Counted from the stretch's first letter, positions 7,442 through 14,520 are shown. The stretch: 16,673 nucleotides of DNA from Bordetella parapertussis (GCA_945873925.1 CAMCES010000037.1:1-16673), one strand, 5' to 3'. The notes: generated from the sequence alone by a model not told the origin. Numbers and translations: made by a program.

Positions 7442-8217
7442 GTGAACTGAACCGACAGTTGGCCCAGGTCGCCGAAGTCGGCACACATCGCGTCTCCCTC
7501 GCTGACCACCACAGGCACCACGCAGGTGCCTGTGATGACCCAATCCCCTTGCTTCAAGTGCATGCCGTTGGCCAGCAGTTCATTGGCCAGCCAGGTCAAT
7601 GCGATGCGCGGGTCGCCCAGCACGTTGGCACCCACGCCTTGGCCTGCCAGGCTGTTGCCTCGGTACACCTGTACTTCATGCCGACTCAAGTCTTTGTCGC
7701 GCCAAGCCGTGGTTACCTCCGGACCCATGACCACGTGGCCTGCGCAAGCAAAGTCGGCAATCAAACAGGCCTCCCCGACATGCTCGAAGCCGCTGTAGCG
7801 GGAGTTGGGTATTTCAATCGCCAAATGCAAGGCTTGGACGCAAGCCATCACCTCGCTCATCGACCAGTCTTTGTCTTGGCTCAGATCCGTCCCGAGCCGA
7901 AATGCAAACTCGGCTTCCATCACACGCATCACGTTGCCTCGCAAAGACAGCCAAGCCCCTGGGGCCAAGCGACGCGATGGCAATAAACGACCTGCCAAAG
8001 GGCCGCTCACACCAATGTGTTTTTGACCTGCCAGGCTGGTGGCAGCGATCTTCCAGCCATCACTGGGCTCTTGGCAGGCTTGCCACAGCGCGTGTTGGGC
8101 TTGGTAGCCTTGGGCGCGGTTGTGCAAGCGTTGCTGATCTGTCAAAGCGGGCAATGTGTGCAAGCCTTGCCAGGCAGGCAAAAGTTGTTGAACCAGCGGG
8201 GCCACTGAGCTTGGCAT
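7435..8217 (-). CDS. 2-keto-4-pentenoate hydratase / FAH-family enzyme
   Basis: About 260 residues, the usual length for the MhpD/2-oxopent-4-enoate hydratase group of the fumarylacetoacetase (FAH) family. Visible family landmarks, numbered from the upstream ATG at 8223, are GWKIAATS with K58, the metal-binding pair MEAEFAFRLG with E103 and E105, a third ligand E137 in AIEIPNSR, and the IADFACAG loop near 155-162. Such enzymes hydrate dienols or cleave and decarboxylate oxo-acids, typically late in aromatic meta-cleavage pathways. I placed the start at the second ATG (8217), because AAAGGA at 8225-8230 is one base from the first ATG but seven from the second. The substrate is unknown. It is codirectional with the liv operon 140 bases downstream, which would fit an aromatic-acid pathway (inference). 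Confidence 0.85.
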   Translation of the reverse strand: MPSSVAPLVQQLLPAWQGLHTLPALTDQQRLHNRAQGYQAQHALWQACQEPSDGWKIAATSLAGQKHIGVSGPLAGRLLPSRRLAPGAWLSLRGNVMRVMEAEFAFRLGTDLSQDKDWSMSEVMACVQALHLAIEIPNSRYSGFEHVGEACLIADFACAGHVVMGPEVTTAWRDKDLSRHEVQVYRGNSLAGQGVGANVLGDPRIALTWLANELLANGMHLKQGDWVITGTCVVPVVVSEGDAMCADFGDLGQLSVQFTA

Positions 8218-8224
8218 GGGCATG

Positions 8225-8230
8225 TCCTTT
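8225..8230 (-). promoter_or_regulatory. Shine-Dalgarno (AAAGGA) that decides the hydratase start
   Basis: AAAGGA is directly followed by C and the first ATG (8223), too close for initiation there. It is well spaced (7 bases) for the in-frame ATG two codons later (8217). Confidence 0.45.
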
Positions 8231-8250
8231 CTGTTGGGTGATCCCTTGGC

Positions 8251-8370
8251 TGCGACAAGCCTTACCGGGATTATTTTTTGGCCGAGTTGCTGGTGGAAAC
8301 GCTTGAAAAAATGAACCTGCAGATGCCCAAGCCCAGCTTCGATGTGTCTGAGGCCGGGTGGAGAGTTTGA
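8251..8370 (+). pseudogene. Relic of polyphosphate kinase 2 (PPK2) gene, last 39 codons
   Basis: The plus strand between the hydratase and cupin genes, both on the minus strand, has an open stretch reading CDKPYRDYFLAELLVETLEK, then MNLQMPKPSFDVSEAGWRV and a TGA. This resembles the C-terminal end of polyP:nucleotide phosphotransferases of the PPK2 family, where a (A)DxKxYRxxxx(A)xxLVETLExMxLxxPxP pattern closes the domain. The Walker and lid motifs and the rest of the roughly 270-residue protein are missing. Immediately upstream the frame hits a stop at 8239-8241, with no resemblance to PPK2 before about 8251. No start codon or ribosome-binding site precedes it. The simplest reading is that a deletion or insertion replaced most of a ppk2 gene, leaving its tail converging on the cupin gene. 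The identification is by motif memory, not by search. Confidence 0.6.
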
Positions 8371-8379
8371 TGGGCGCTG

Positions 8380-8670
8380 TCAGGGGTTAGCCCTGGCCAC
8401 CCACACCGTGGCACCTTCTGGGCCATAGTGTTCTGCATGGGGGATGTCGCGGGCCAAGCGGAACGGGTCACCGGCTTTGAGGTGGATTTCCTTGTCGCCC
8501 AAGGTGAGTTTGAACTCACCGCGCACGACCCAGGCGCTGACATCAAACGGATGGGTGTGGGTGTCAATCACCAATGAGGGGGTCCATTCGCGCACCAGGA
8601 CCTCGTCAAAGCCCTCGTCCATGGAGATGGCGGTGAAATCTTCGAAGCTTTGGGGAGGTGTGGTTTGCAT
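8380..8670 (-). CDS. Small cupin-domain protein
   Basis: A 96-residue single-domain cupin (Cupin_2 type). Motif 1 is seen as THTHPFDVSAWVVRGEF, with H38, H40 and the later E52 as likely metal ligands. Motif 2 is GDPFRLARDIPHAEHYGPEG, giving H78 (and H81). The glycines that make the beta-barrel turns are in place. Such small cupins may be metal-dependent enzymes or ligand sensors, and the sequence does not tell which. It starts 10 bases after the bchC stop, so the two are probably co-transcribed and may work on related chemistry. No strong Shine-Dalgarno is visible. A later in-frame ATG (residue 17) would remove only the N-terminal extension and is less likely. Confidence 0.83.
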   Translation of the reverse strand: MQTTPPQSFEDFTAISMDEGFDEVLVREWTPSLVIDTHTHPFDVSAWVVRGEFKLTLGDKEIHLKAGDPFRLARDIPHAEHYGPEGATVWVARANP

Positions 8671-8680
8671 GGGTGCTTGC

Positions 8681-9631
8681 TCAAGTCTGCCAGTTGATCA
8701 TCATTTTCAGGCATTGTGGCTCACCAAAGGCAACCTTGTAGGCCTCGTAGGCTTGTGCCACGCCATAGGTGTGGGTGATCAAACCGTCGAGTGACAGCGC
8801 CCCGCGCTCGACCAAAGCGGTGACCGCTTGCAGGTCGTGCTTTTTCCATTGGGCGGCCACGCGAATCTGGGCTTCGCGCATGAAAGCCGGGGCGAAAGCA
8901 AAGCCAATGTCTTGCTTGTAAAACCCGGCCAACACCACCTCGCCACCCGGGGCCAAGCGCATGATCAGGCTGTTGAGGATGCTGGCGTCGCCACTCACGT
9001 CGTAAATCGCTTGGTAGTCTTTGCGGTCGTCGTCTGAGGGGTGAACCACCGGGTAACCATGCGCACCCGACTGACGCAAGGCCTGGGTTTCCCAGACGGT
9101 GGGTGCGGGTTGGCCCATGGCCAAACAAATGCGGGCGAGCAGTCGGCCCATGACACCATGGCCCACGATCAAATCGGGGAACACCGGGTTGGGACGCGCA
9201 CCCCCCAAGGCAATCGTGTGGTAACCAGTGGCTGCCAAGGCCAGCAACACCGCTTGAGGACCGAGGTCGGGATGCACTTTGACCACGCGCTCGTGCGGCA
9301 CGATCATGCGCGAGCCGGCACCGCCAAAAATATTGCGCACCCCTTGAAAGGTGTAGGAGCCTGGCACAAACACATGGTCACCCACCCGCACGGAAGAGCC
9401 CTCGTTGACCTTGACCACCTGACCGACGGTTTCATAGCCCGGCACCAAGGGGTAGCCCAGACCCGGAAACGGCGGCATGCTGCCGTCCCACAACAAACGC
9501 TCGGTACCGGTGCTGATACCGCTGAAAGCCACCGCCACCTCAATGTCTTGTGCCTCAAAGGCTTTCACCTCCAAGGTTTGCACCGACAAGGTTTGAGGGG
9601 CGTCAAAAACAATGGCTTGGGCGTGGGTCAT
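8681..9631 (-). CDS. bchC: BchC-type dehydrogenase (3-hydroxyethyl bacteriochlorophyllide a dehydrogenase family)
   Basis: A 316-residue medium-chain dehydrogenase-like protein. Its sequence follows the BchC pattern closely: SGISTGTERLLWDGSMPPFP at 37-56, GYPLVPGYETVGQVV at 59-73, VGDHVFVPGS, FGGAGSRMIVP, the nucleotide-binding GHGVMG at 157-162, PTVWE, YPVV, DVSGDA at 211-216, LAPGGEVVLAGFY and a C-terminal CLKMMINW. BchC oxidises the 3-hydroxyethyl group to 3-acetyl in bacteriochlorophyll a synthesis, using NAD. The catalytic-zinc cysteine of ordinary alcohol dehydrogenases is absent, as in BchC. I chose the ATG at 9631 because BchC proteins begin with a similar (M)xxxAVVF. A TTG at 9670 would add 13 unmatched residues. 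No bchX/Y/Z, crt or puf gene is nearby, so function in photosynthesis is uncertain. A related dehydrogenase with another substrate is possible. Confidence 0.82.
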   Translation of the reverse strand: MTHAQAIVFDAPQTLSVQTLEVKAFEAQDIEVAVAFSGISTGTERLLWDGSMPPFPGLGYPLVPGYETVGQVVKVNEGSSVRVGDHVFVPGSYTFQGVRNIFGGAGSRMIVPHERVVKVHPDLGPQAVLLALAATGYHTIALGGARPNPVFPDLIVGHGVMGRLLARICLAMGQPAPTVWETQALRQSGAHGYPVVHPSDDDRKDYQAIYDVSGDASILNSLIMRLAPGGEVVLAGFYKQDIGFAFAPAFMREAQIRVAAQWKKHDLQAVTALVERGALSLDGLITHTYGVAQAYEAYKVAFGEPQCLKMMINWQT

Positions 9632-9671
9632 GTGGTGGGCTGCTGAACGGCTGGTCTGATCTTCAAGCAAA

Positions 9672-9727
9672 GAGGTTACAACCTCAGGTCAAGCCAGCGG
9701 GCTAGCGTTAACCAGCATCCAGGTCAA
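9672..9727. promoter_or_regulatory. Possible operator in the bchC / MFS divergent region
   Basis: GAGGTT-AC-AACCTC (9672-9685) is a perfect 6+6 palindrome with a 2-base centre. The octamer CAGGTCAA occurs twice, at 9685-9692 and 9720-9727, in the same orientation and 35 bases apart. GCTAGC and GTTAAC palindromes lie between them. The region separates two divergent starts (9631 minus, 9737 plus), so a shared regulator binding here is plausible. No known PpsR site (TGT-N12-ACA) is seen. Confidence 0.4.
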
Positions 9728-9736
9728 AATCCACCC

Positions 9737-11029
9737 ATGGCTTCATCAGACAACTACAACCGCATCGCCCTGGCGTCTTGCTTTGGCACCTTCATCGAGT
9801 GGTACGACTTCCTGACCTTCGCTACCCTGGCTGTGCACTTTGCGGTGTTGTTCTTTCCGGCGGATGACCCGGTTGCCGGTTTGCTCTACAGCTTGGCGGC
9901 CTTTGGCATGGGCATGGTAGTGCGACCCTTGGGCGCGGCTGTCTTTGGGTCCTTCGGCGACCGCTTCGGCAGGCGACAGGTGTTCATCACCACGATCGCG
10001 GTGATGGGCGTGGCCACGTTTTTGGTGGGTGTGTTGCCGACCCATGCCCAAGCAGGTTGGTGGGCCACTGGCGCCTTGTTGACACTGCGCGTGGTCCAAG
10101 GCTTGGCGATGGGCGGCGAGATTGGCGGCGCCAATGTGTATCTGGCAGAGCATGCACCCGTGGCCACCCGGGGCGCCTCCACCAGCGTGTTGCAGTGGAT
10201 GGGCGGCTTGGGCATTTTGGCCTCCACAGCGCAAATACTCTTGCTGCAAGCTTGGCTCAGCCCCGAAGAGTTCATGGCCTGGGGCTGGCGTGTGCCGTTT
10301 TTGCTCTCTGCGTTGTTGTTGGTGATCAGTTTGAAAACCCGCTTGGCCCTGCTGGAGTCACCGGTGTTTGACCAATTGCAAACAAGCCAACGAACCAGCC
10401 GCAGCCCACTCAAAGAATGCCTGAGCGACAAACACACCTTGGGGCGCATGATGCTGCTGTTTTTCTCGGTGTCAGCAGGCGGTGGCGTGCTGTTTTTCAG
10501 CTCACAGGTCTACACAGGCGTGTTTTTGAAAACCGTGGTGCACATGGACCCGGTCACCGTGGGTGTCTTGAGCGTGGCAGTCACGCTGTGTTTGTTCCCC
10601 CTCACCTACATCGCAGGCGCCCTGTCCGACCGCTGGGGCAGGCGCCCAGTGGTGTTGTCTGGCTTGATGTTGGGTGTGCTGGCCATCATGCCGGTGTATG
10701 CCGGTCTGCAGATGACCGCCTCACAGTGGCCCTTGGCATTCGCACTTATGTTGGTTTTGGTGGTGGCGGTCGCCTTGGTCACGGGCCCGCAAACCGCTTT
10801 GCTCTCGGAGTTGTTTCCCGCCCGCACCCGCTACACCGCGGTCGGCTTGCCGCACAACCTGGCAGCCGGTTGGATCGGCGGGTTGACCCCCTACATGGTG
10901 AGCCTGATCTCGGGTCAAACCGGTGTGGCGATGCATGGCTTGCTCTACCCCACTTCGCTGTTGCTGGTGGCTTGGGTGGTGGCCTACTTTTATTTACCCG
11001 AAACGCGTGGCACAGACTTGAATGCTTGA
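9737..11029 (+). CDS. MFS transporter, metabolite:H+ symporter (MHS) type
   Basis: A 430-residue inner-membrane carrier with about twelve hydrophobic segments. The N-terminus NRIALASCFGTFIEWYDFLTF is the MHS-family signature (ProP, KgtP, ShiA type). The loop 2-3 motif GSFGDRFGRR is present, as are RVVQGLAMGGEIGGANVYLAEHAP (the family's EhAP loop) and, in the second half, GALSDRWGRRPVV and ELFPARTRYTAVGLPHN. Known members import organic acids, betaines or shikimate with protons, but the substrate cannot be read here. A short extension found in ProP (coiled coil) is absent. Translation signals are weak (AGGT 13 bases before the ATG). It diverges from bchC and may share its regulator. Confidence 0.9.
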   Translation: MASSDNYNRIALASCFGTFIEWYDFLTFATLAVHFAVLFFPADDPVAGLLYSLAAFGMGMVVRPLGAAVFGSFGDRFGRRQVFITTIAVMGVATFLVGVLPTHAQAGWWATGALLTLRVVQGLAMGGEIGGANVYLAEHAPVATRGASTSVLQWMGGLGILASTAQILLLQAWLSPEEFMAWGWRVPFLLSALLLVISLKTRLALLESPVFDQLQTSQRTSRSPLKECLSDKHTLGRMMLLFFSVSAGGGVLFFSSQVYTGVFLKTVVHMDPVTVGVLSVAVTLCLFPLTYIAGALSDRWGRRPVVLSGLMLGVLAIMPVYAGLQMTASQWPLAFALMLVLVVAVALVTGPQTALLSELFPARTRYTAVGLPHNLAAGWIGGLTPYMVSLISGQTGVAMHGLLYPTSLLLVAWVVAYFYLPETRGTDLNA

Positions 11030-11081
11030 GCGCACGAACGATTTCTGCCAGGACAAGCAGCACCGACGGCAATACAGACAG

Positions 11082-11465
11082 TCAGTGCTTGAGTCGCCAT
11101 GCCCACACGGCCAAAGACAACCAACCTGCCACGAAAGCCATGCCGCCATAGGGTATGACTGATTTGAAACTGCCCACGCCTGCCAGTTGCCAGGCAAGGA
11201 TGTTCAAGCTGAACATCAGCAAACCCAACAGAATCAACACGCCAGCCGCCAACAAGGTTTTACTGGGCGTGTGCAGCACAGCGATGGCGCTAACCACCAA
11301 CAAGGCCAAGACATGGAACTGCTGCATCTGCATCGCCGACTGCACCGAGCGCAGCGCAGCCGGGTTGAGAGACTCCGCCATGTGGGCCACAAAAGCAGCC
11401 AACAAGACCGTGGCAGCACCGATCACACAGGCGACAACCAACAGGGCTTTGCTAGCGAATTTCAT
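11082..11465 (-). CDS. DUF423 family membrane protein
   Basis: A 127-residue inner-membrane protein with four hydrophobic segments. The N-terminal AATVLLAAFVAHM and the later QMQQFHVLALLVV resemble the DUF423/YgdD pattern (GAFGAHxL... YQxxHaLALL), and the C-terminal IPYGGMAFVAGWLSLAVWA fits the (P)xGGxxfixGWl end. The ATG at 11465 follows GGAG at a proper distance and gives the normal family length. The frame stays open further upstream, but that part overlaps the divergent DUF1800 gene and is not family-like. The function of DUF423 is unknown. It converges with the MFS gene (52 bases between stops, no clear terminator). Confidence 0.88.
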   Translation of the reverse strand: MKFASKALLVVACVIGAATVLLAAFVAHMAESLNPAALRSVQSAMQMQQFHVLALLVVSAIAVLHTPSKTLLAAGVLILLGLLMFSLNILAWQLAGVGSFKSVIPYGGMAFVAGWLSLAVWAWRLKH

Positions 11466-11502
11466 GAGAACTCCAGGGGGTATGGGGGTTAAGATTTTGG
11501 AT

Positions 11503-13323
11503 ATGAGGACATTGCTGCATTTGACCATGGCCACCCTCGGTGCTGCCTTGATGGCATTGACCTCACCCGTCCGCGCCAACGAAACGCCCCACCCCTGGAC
11601 CCACAAGCTGCAAGCCCTCTCCAGCAGCGACTGGAACCGTGAGCGTGCAATGCACTTGCTCGAACGTGCAGGCTTTGGCGGCACGCCGCAAGACATTGAC
11701 CGCTTGGCCAAGATGACGCCCTCACAAGCGGTGGCGAGTTTGGTCCGCTACCAAAGCATCCCTGACCGCCATGTGCCCTTTGAAGCCTCAGGTGCCCACG
11801 ACGAGGGTTTGGAGCCGTTCGCTGCTTCACGCCCTGCCGCCACCGATCTGGCCAAAGCCACGGGCGAGGCCCTGGGCGTGAAAGTCAAACCCGAGGGCAA
11901 CCGCCGGGTGCAACAAGTGGCTGACCGCTACCTGTATTGGTTGCGTGCGTCTCGCCTGGAAACACACCGCTTGGGCTATTGGTGGGCCAACCGCATGCTC
12001 ACCAGTCAGCGCCCTTTCCAAGAAAAAATGACTTTGTTTTGGCATGGCCACTTTGCCACCACCGAAGAAAAGGTGCGTGACTTTCGCAAACTCCATGTGC
12101 AAAACGAACTGCTGCGCCAACACGCCACCGGGGAATTCCGCCGCTTGATGGTGGCCGTGGCCAAAGACCCGGCGATGCTGGCGTTTTTGGATGCGGGCGC
12201 CAACCTCAAGGGTGCGCCAAATGAAAACTTTGCGCGTGAAATCATGGAGTTGTTCACCATGGGGGTGGGCAACTACAGCGAGAAAGACATCCAGGAGGCC
12301 GCCCGCGCCTTCACTGGTTGGAATTACCAAGGCCTGCGGTTTGTGGTCAACCCCGATCAGCACGACGACGGCATGAAAACCGTTTTGAACCAAACCGGGC
12401 GGTTCCATGGCGAGCAAGTGATTGACATTTTGCTGGCCCAACCAGTGACCGCCGAATTTTTGGCGGGCAAGCTCTACCGATACTTTGTGCGTGAAGACCT
12501 GTCACCTGCTTACCAACAACGCTTGGGCAAGTTGCTGCGCGACAGCCAATACAACATCGGTGACTTCATGGCCACCGTGATGCTTTCTCAAGACTTTTAC
12601 AGCCCTGCATCGGTGGCCACCCGCATCAAACCACCGGTGGAACTCTTGGTGTCGACCTACAAAAAAATGGAGATCAAGGCCGTGCCTGGCATTCCTGACT
12701 TCAACGAACAGTCTGAGTTGCTGGGTCAAAAACTGTTTTACCCACCCAACGTGGCGGGCTGGGCGCATGGGCGCAGTTGGATCACCCCCGGCTTGTTGTT
12801 GGCGCGTGGCAATGTGATTTACGACACGGTGTATCCCCCGATCGACTTTGTGGCCAACGACCGCGTGCCCAATGGCCTCTACCAAATCAACCCCGTGGCT
12901 GACAAACTGGCGCAAGGCCAAGACGTGACCACCGCCACCAAGCCCGAGGGCAAAAACATGGGCGAGATGTCCATGTCCAACCAAGGCGACCGCGATGAAG
13001 ACTTCAACACCCGCTTGGCCAGTTACCACGCTTGGCGCAAAGCGATTGAAAAAGTCAAACCGATCGAGCGAGCCACCGCACAACTGAACGTGTCACACCT
13101 GCTGCGCCAAGCCCGTTGCGCCACCACCGACCAAGCGGTGGCGCATTTGGTGCAACGCTTTTTGTCGGTGCGCGTGCCCGCCGATGTGCAGGCCAAGATC
13201 GCCGCCATGTTGGCGCAAGACTTGGGCACCACCGACCTGCGTGCCGCCGACAGCTACATGGAGGACGCCTTGCGCAACGCGCTGCACGTCATCCTCTCGC
13301 TGCCAGCCTACCAATTGGGATAA
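11503..13323 (+). CDS. Secreted DUF1800 domain protein
   Basis: About 606 residues with a Sec signal peptide at 1-25 (MRTLLHLTMATLGAALMALT then SPVRA). DUF1800 landmarks are HLLERAGFGGTPQDIDRLA near 51-69, LFWHGHFAT at 178-186, ENFAREIMELFTMGVGNYSE at 241-260, DIQEAARAFTGW at 262-273, and KLFYPPNVAGW at 410-420 followed by GRSWI. The frame is open far upstream (to 11155), but that part lies antisense to the DUF423 gene. An in-frame ATG at 11482 would lengthen the N-terminus by seven residues, and the ATG at 11503 gives the cleanest signal peptide. It is followed by the DUF1501 gene after three bases. DUF1800/DUF1501 pairs are widespread but uncharacterised, and an envelope role is inferred. 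Confidence 0.9.
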   Translation: MRTLLHLTMATLGAALMALTSPVRANETPHPWTHKLQALSSSDWNRERAMHLLERAGFGGTPQDIDRLAKMTPSQAVASLVRYQSIPDRHVPFEASGAHDEGLEPFAASRPAATDLAKATGEALGVKVKPEGNRRVQQVADRYLYWLRASRLETHRLGYWWANRMLTSQRPFQEKMTLFWHGHFATTEEKVRDFRKLHVQNELLRQHATGEFRRLMVAVAKDPAMLAFLDAGANLKGAPNENFAREIMELFTMGVGNYSEKDIQEAARAFTGWNYQGLRFVVNPDQHDDGMKTVLNQTGRFHGEQVIDILLAQPVTAEFLAGKLYRYFVREDLSPAYQQRLGKLLRDSQYNIGDFMATVMLSQDFYSPASVATRIKPPVELLVSTYKKMEIKAVPGIPDFNEQSELLGQKLFYPPNVAGWAHGRSWITPGLLLARGNVIYDTVYPPIDFVANDRVPNGLYQINPVADKLAQGQDVTTATKPEGKNMGEMSMSNQGDRDEDFNTRLASYHAWRKAIEKVKPIERATAQLNVSHLLRQARCATTDQAVAHLVQRFLSVRVPADVQAKIAAMLAQDLGTTDLRAADSYMEDALRNALHVILSLPAYQLG

Positions 13324-13326
13324 GCC

Positions 13327-14520
13327 ATGAACCACCCATCCACTCACAGAAGACAGTTTTTGCAAGGCTTGGCAGGCATCGGGATGGGCAGTGTCTGGCC
13401 CATGGGCCAACAAGCCTTGGCCGCCAACCCCAACCGCATCTTGGTGGTGGTGGAGCTCACCGGGGCAAACGACGGCTTCAACACCTTGGTGCCCTATGCG
13501 GATGACACTTACTACCGCTTGCGGCCTAAGCTCGGCATCCGCGCCAATCGCCTTCGCAAGGTGGACGACCAATACGGCTTCAACCCCGGCATGGCGGGCT
13601 TTGAGCGCTTGTTCAAGGAGGGGCAAATGGCGGTGGTGCATGGCTGCGGCTATGACAACCCCTCGTATTCGCACTTCACCTCGGCGGCCTACTGGCACAC
13701 GGGCGTTCCCAATGGCGGTGAGCCCTATGGTTGGCTGGGGCGTTTGGCCGATGCGATCGACCCGCAATTGACACCCCATTTTTTGGTCAACATCGACGAG
13801 CGTCAATCCTTGGCGGTGCGTGCAGCCAAGCATGTGCCAGTGGTGTTTGACGATCCTGAACGTTTTGGTCGCAAAGGGTTGTTTCAAAGCCGTCCCTTGA
13901 TCGACCACCAGCTCCATACGCAGGCAAGCGGCAATGCGTCGCAACAATTTTTGGAAGACGTGGCGCAAAGCGCAAGACAAGCCTCCGAACAAGTGCGCTC
14001 TGCTTGGCGCAACTACACAACGCCAGTGGACTATGGCATCTTGCCCATGGACCTGCCCAAGGTGGCCTCCATGATCAACGCCAAACTCCCCACCCGCATC
14101 TACCACACCGCTTACCGACACAACGCGTTTGACACCCATGTGCACCAAGCCGAGTTGCACCAGCGCTTGCTCACCTATGTGTCCGATGGCGTCAGTGGCT
14201 TCATGCAAGACATGAAGCGCATTGGCCGCGACAAAGACGTGGTGGTGATGGTGTATTCCGAGTTTGGTCGCCGCGCCGCGGAGAACACCAGCTTGGGGAC
14301 CGACCACGGCACGGCCAACCATGTGTATTTGGTGGGGCAAGGTGTCAAAGGTGGCCACCACGGCCAAGCGCCCAGCCTGAACAACTTGAACGCCGAGGGC
14401 AATGTGCTGCACACCACAGACTTCCGCCGGGTCTACGCCAGCGTGATGGAGAACTGGATGGGCGCGAACAGCCAGGGCTTGCTCAATGGCCAGTTCGACA
14501 CCCTGCCTGTGTTTGCTTAA
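13327..14520 (+). CDS. Tat-exported DUF1501 protein
   Basis: A 397-residue protein with a Tat signal: HRRQFLQGLAG (R8, R9) followed by a weak hydrophobic stretch and a likely cut after ALAA (about residue 33). The mature protein has VVELTGANDGFNTLVPY at 41-57 (family LxGGNDGLNTVVPY, here with A for the second G), CGYDNPSYSHF at 107-117, FDTHVHQ at 268-274, YSEFGRRAAENTSLGTDHG at 310-328 and a C-terminal TDFRRVYASVMENWMG. DUF1501 has an alkaline phosphatase/sulfatase-like fold, and the D/H/E residues in these motifs may form a metal site (family knowledge plus inference). It begins three bases after the DUF1800 stop, so the two are translated from one message. Export of a folded, probably metal-loaded protein would explain the use of Tat here versus Sec in its partner. 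Confidence 0.91.
   Translation: MNHPSTHRRQFLQGLAGIGMGSVWPMGQQALAANPNRILVVVELTGANDGFNTLVPYADDTYYRLRPKLGIRANRLRKVDDQYGFNPGMAGFERLFKEGQMAVVHGCGYDNPSYSHFTSAAYWHTGVPNGGEPYGWLGRLADAIDPQLTPHFLVNIDERQSLAVRAAKHVPVVFDDPERFGRKGLFQSRPLIDHQLHTQASGNASQQFLEDVAQSARQASEQVRSAWRNYTTPVDYGILPMDLPKVASMINAKLPTRIYHTAYRHNAFDTHVHQAELHQRLLTYVSDGVSGFMQDMKRIGRDKDVVVMVYSEFGRRAAENTSLGTDHGTANHVYLVGQGVKGGHHGQAPSLNNLNAEGNVLHTTDFRRVYASVMENWMGANSQGLLNGQFDTLPVFA
14517..14520. other. Shared TTAA double stop of two convergent genes
   Basis: The four bases TTAA provide the TAA stop of the DUF1501 gene on the plus strand (14518-14520) and the TAA stop of the aminotransferase on the minus strand (14519-14517). There is no room for a terminator between the genes, so their transcripts must overlap at the 3' ends. 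Confidence 0.85.

Noticed and set aside
8271..8567. Minus-strand open frame overlapping the cupin gene
   Set aside because: It is in a different frame from the cupin, which has proper metal motifs. The product has no recognisable pattern and lies antisense to the ppk2 relic.
9632..9670. TTG-initiated 13-residue extension of BchC
   Set aside because: The internal ATG at 9631 matches where BchC proteins start, and the extension has no similarity or ribosome-binding site.
9632..9736. PpsR/CrtJ photosynthesis-repressor site upstream of bchC
   Set aside because: I looked for TGT-N12-ACA pairs and found none in this interval.
11030..11081. Terminator between the convergent MFS and DUF423 genes
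   Set aside because: No stem with a T-run could be found, only an 8-base direct repeat TGCTTGAG at 11023 and 11086 that looks incidental.
11155..11502. Long N-terminal extension of the DUF1800 reading frame
   Set aside because: It runs antisense to the DUF423 gene, has no family resemblance, and precedes a clean signal peptide starting at 11503.
13093..14412. Long minus-strand open frame opposite DUF1800/DUF1501
   Set aside because: It is a composition-driven shadow frame rich in His, Val and Gly. It shows no domain, and its frame is complementary to well-supported genes.
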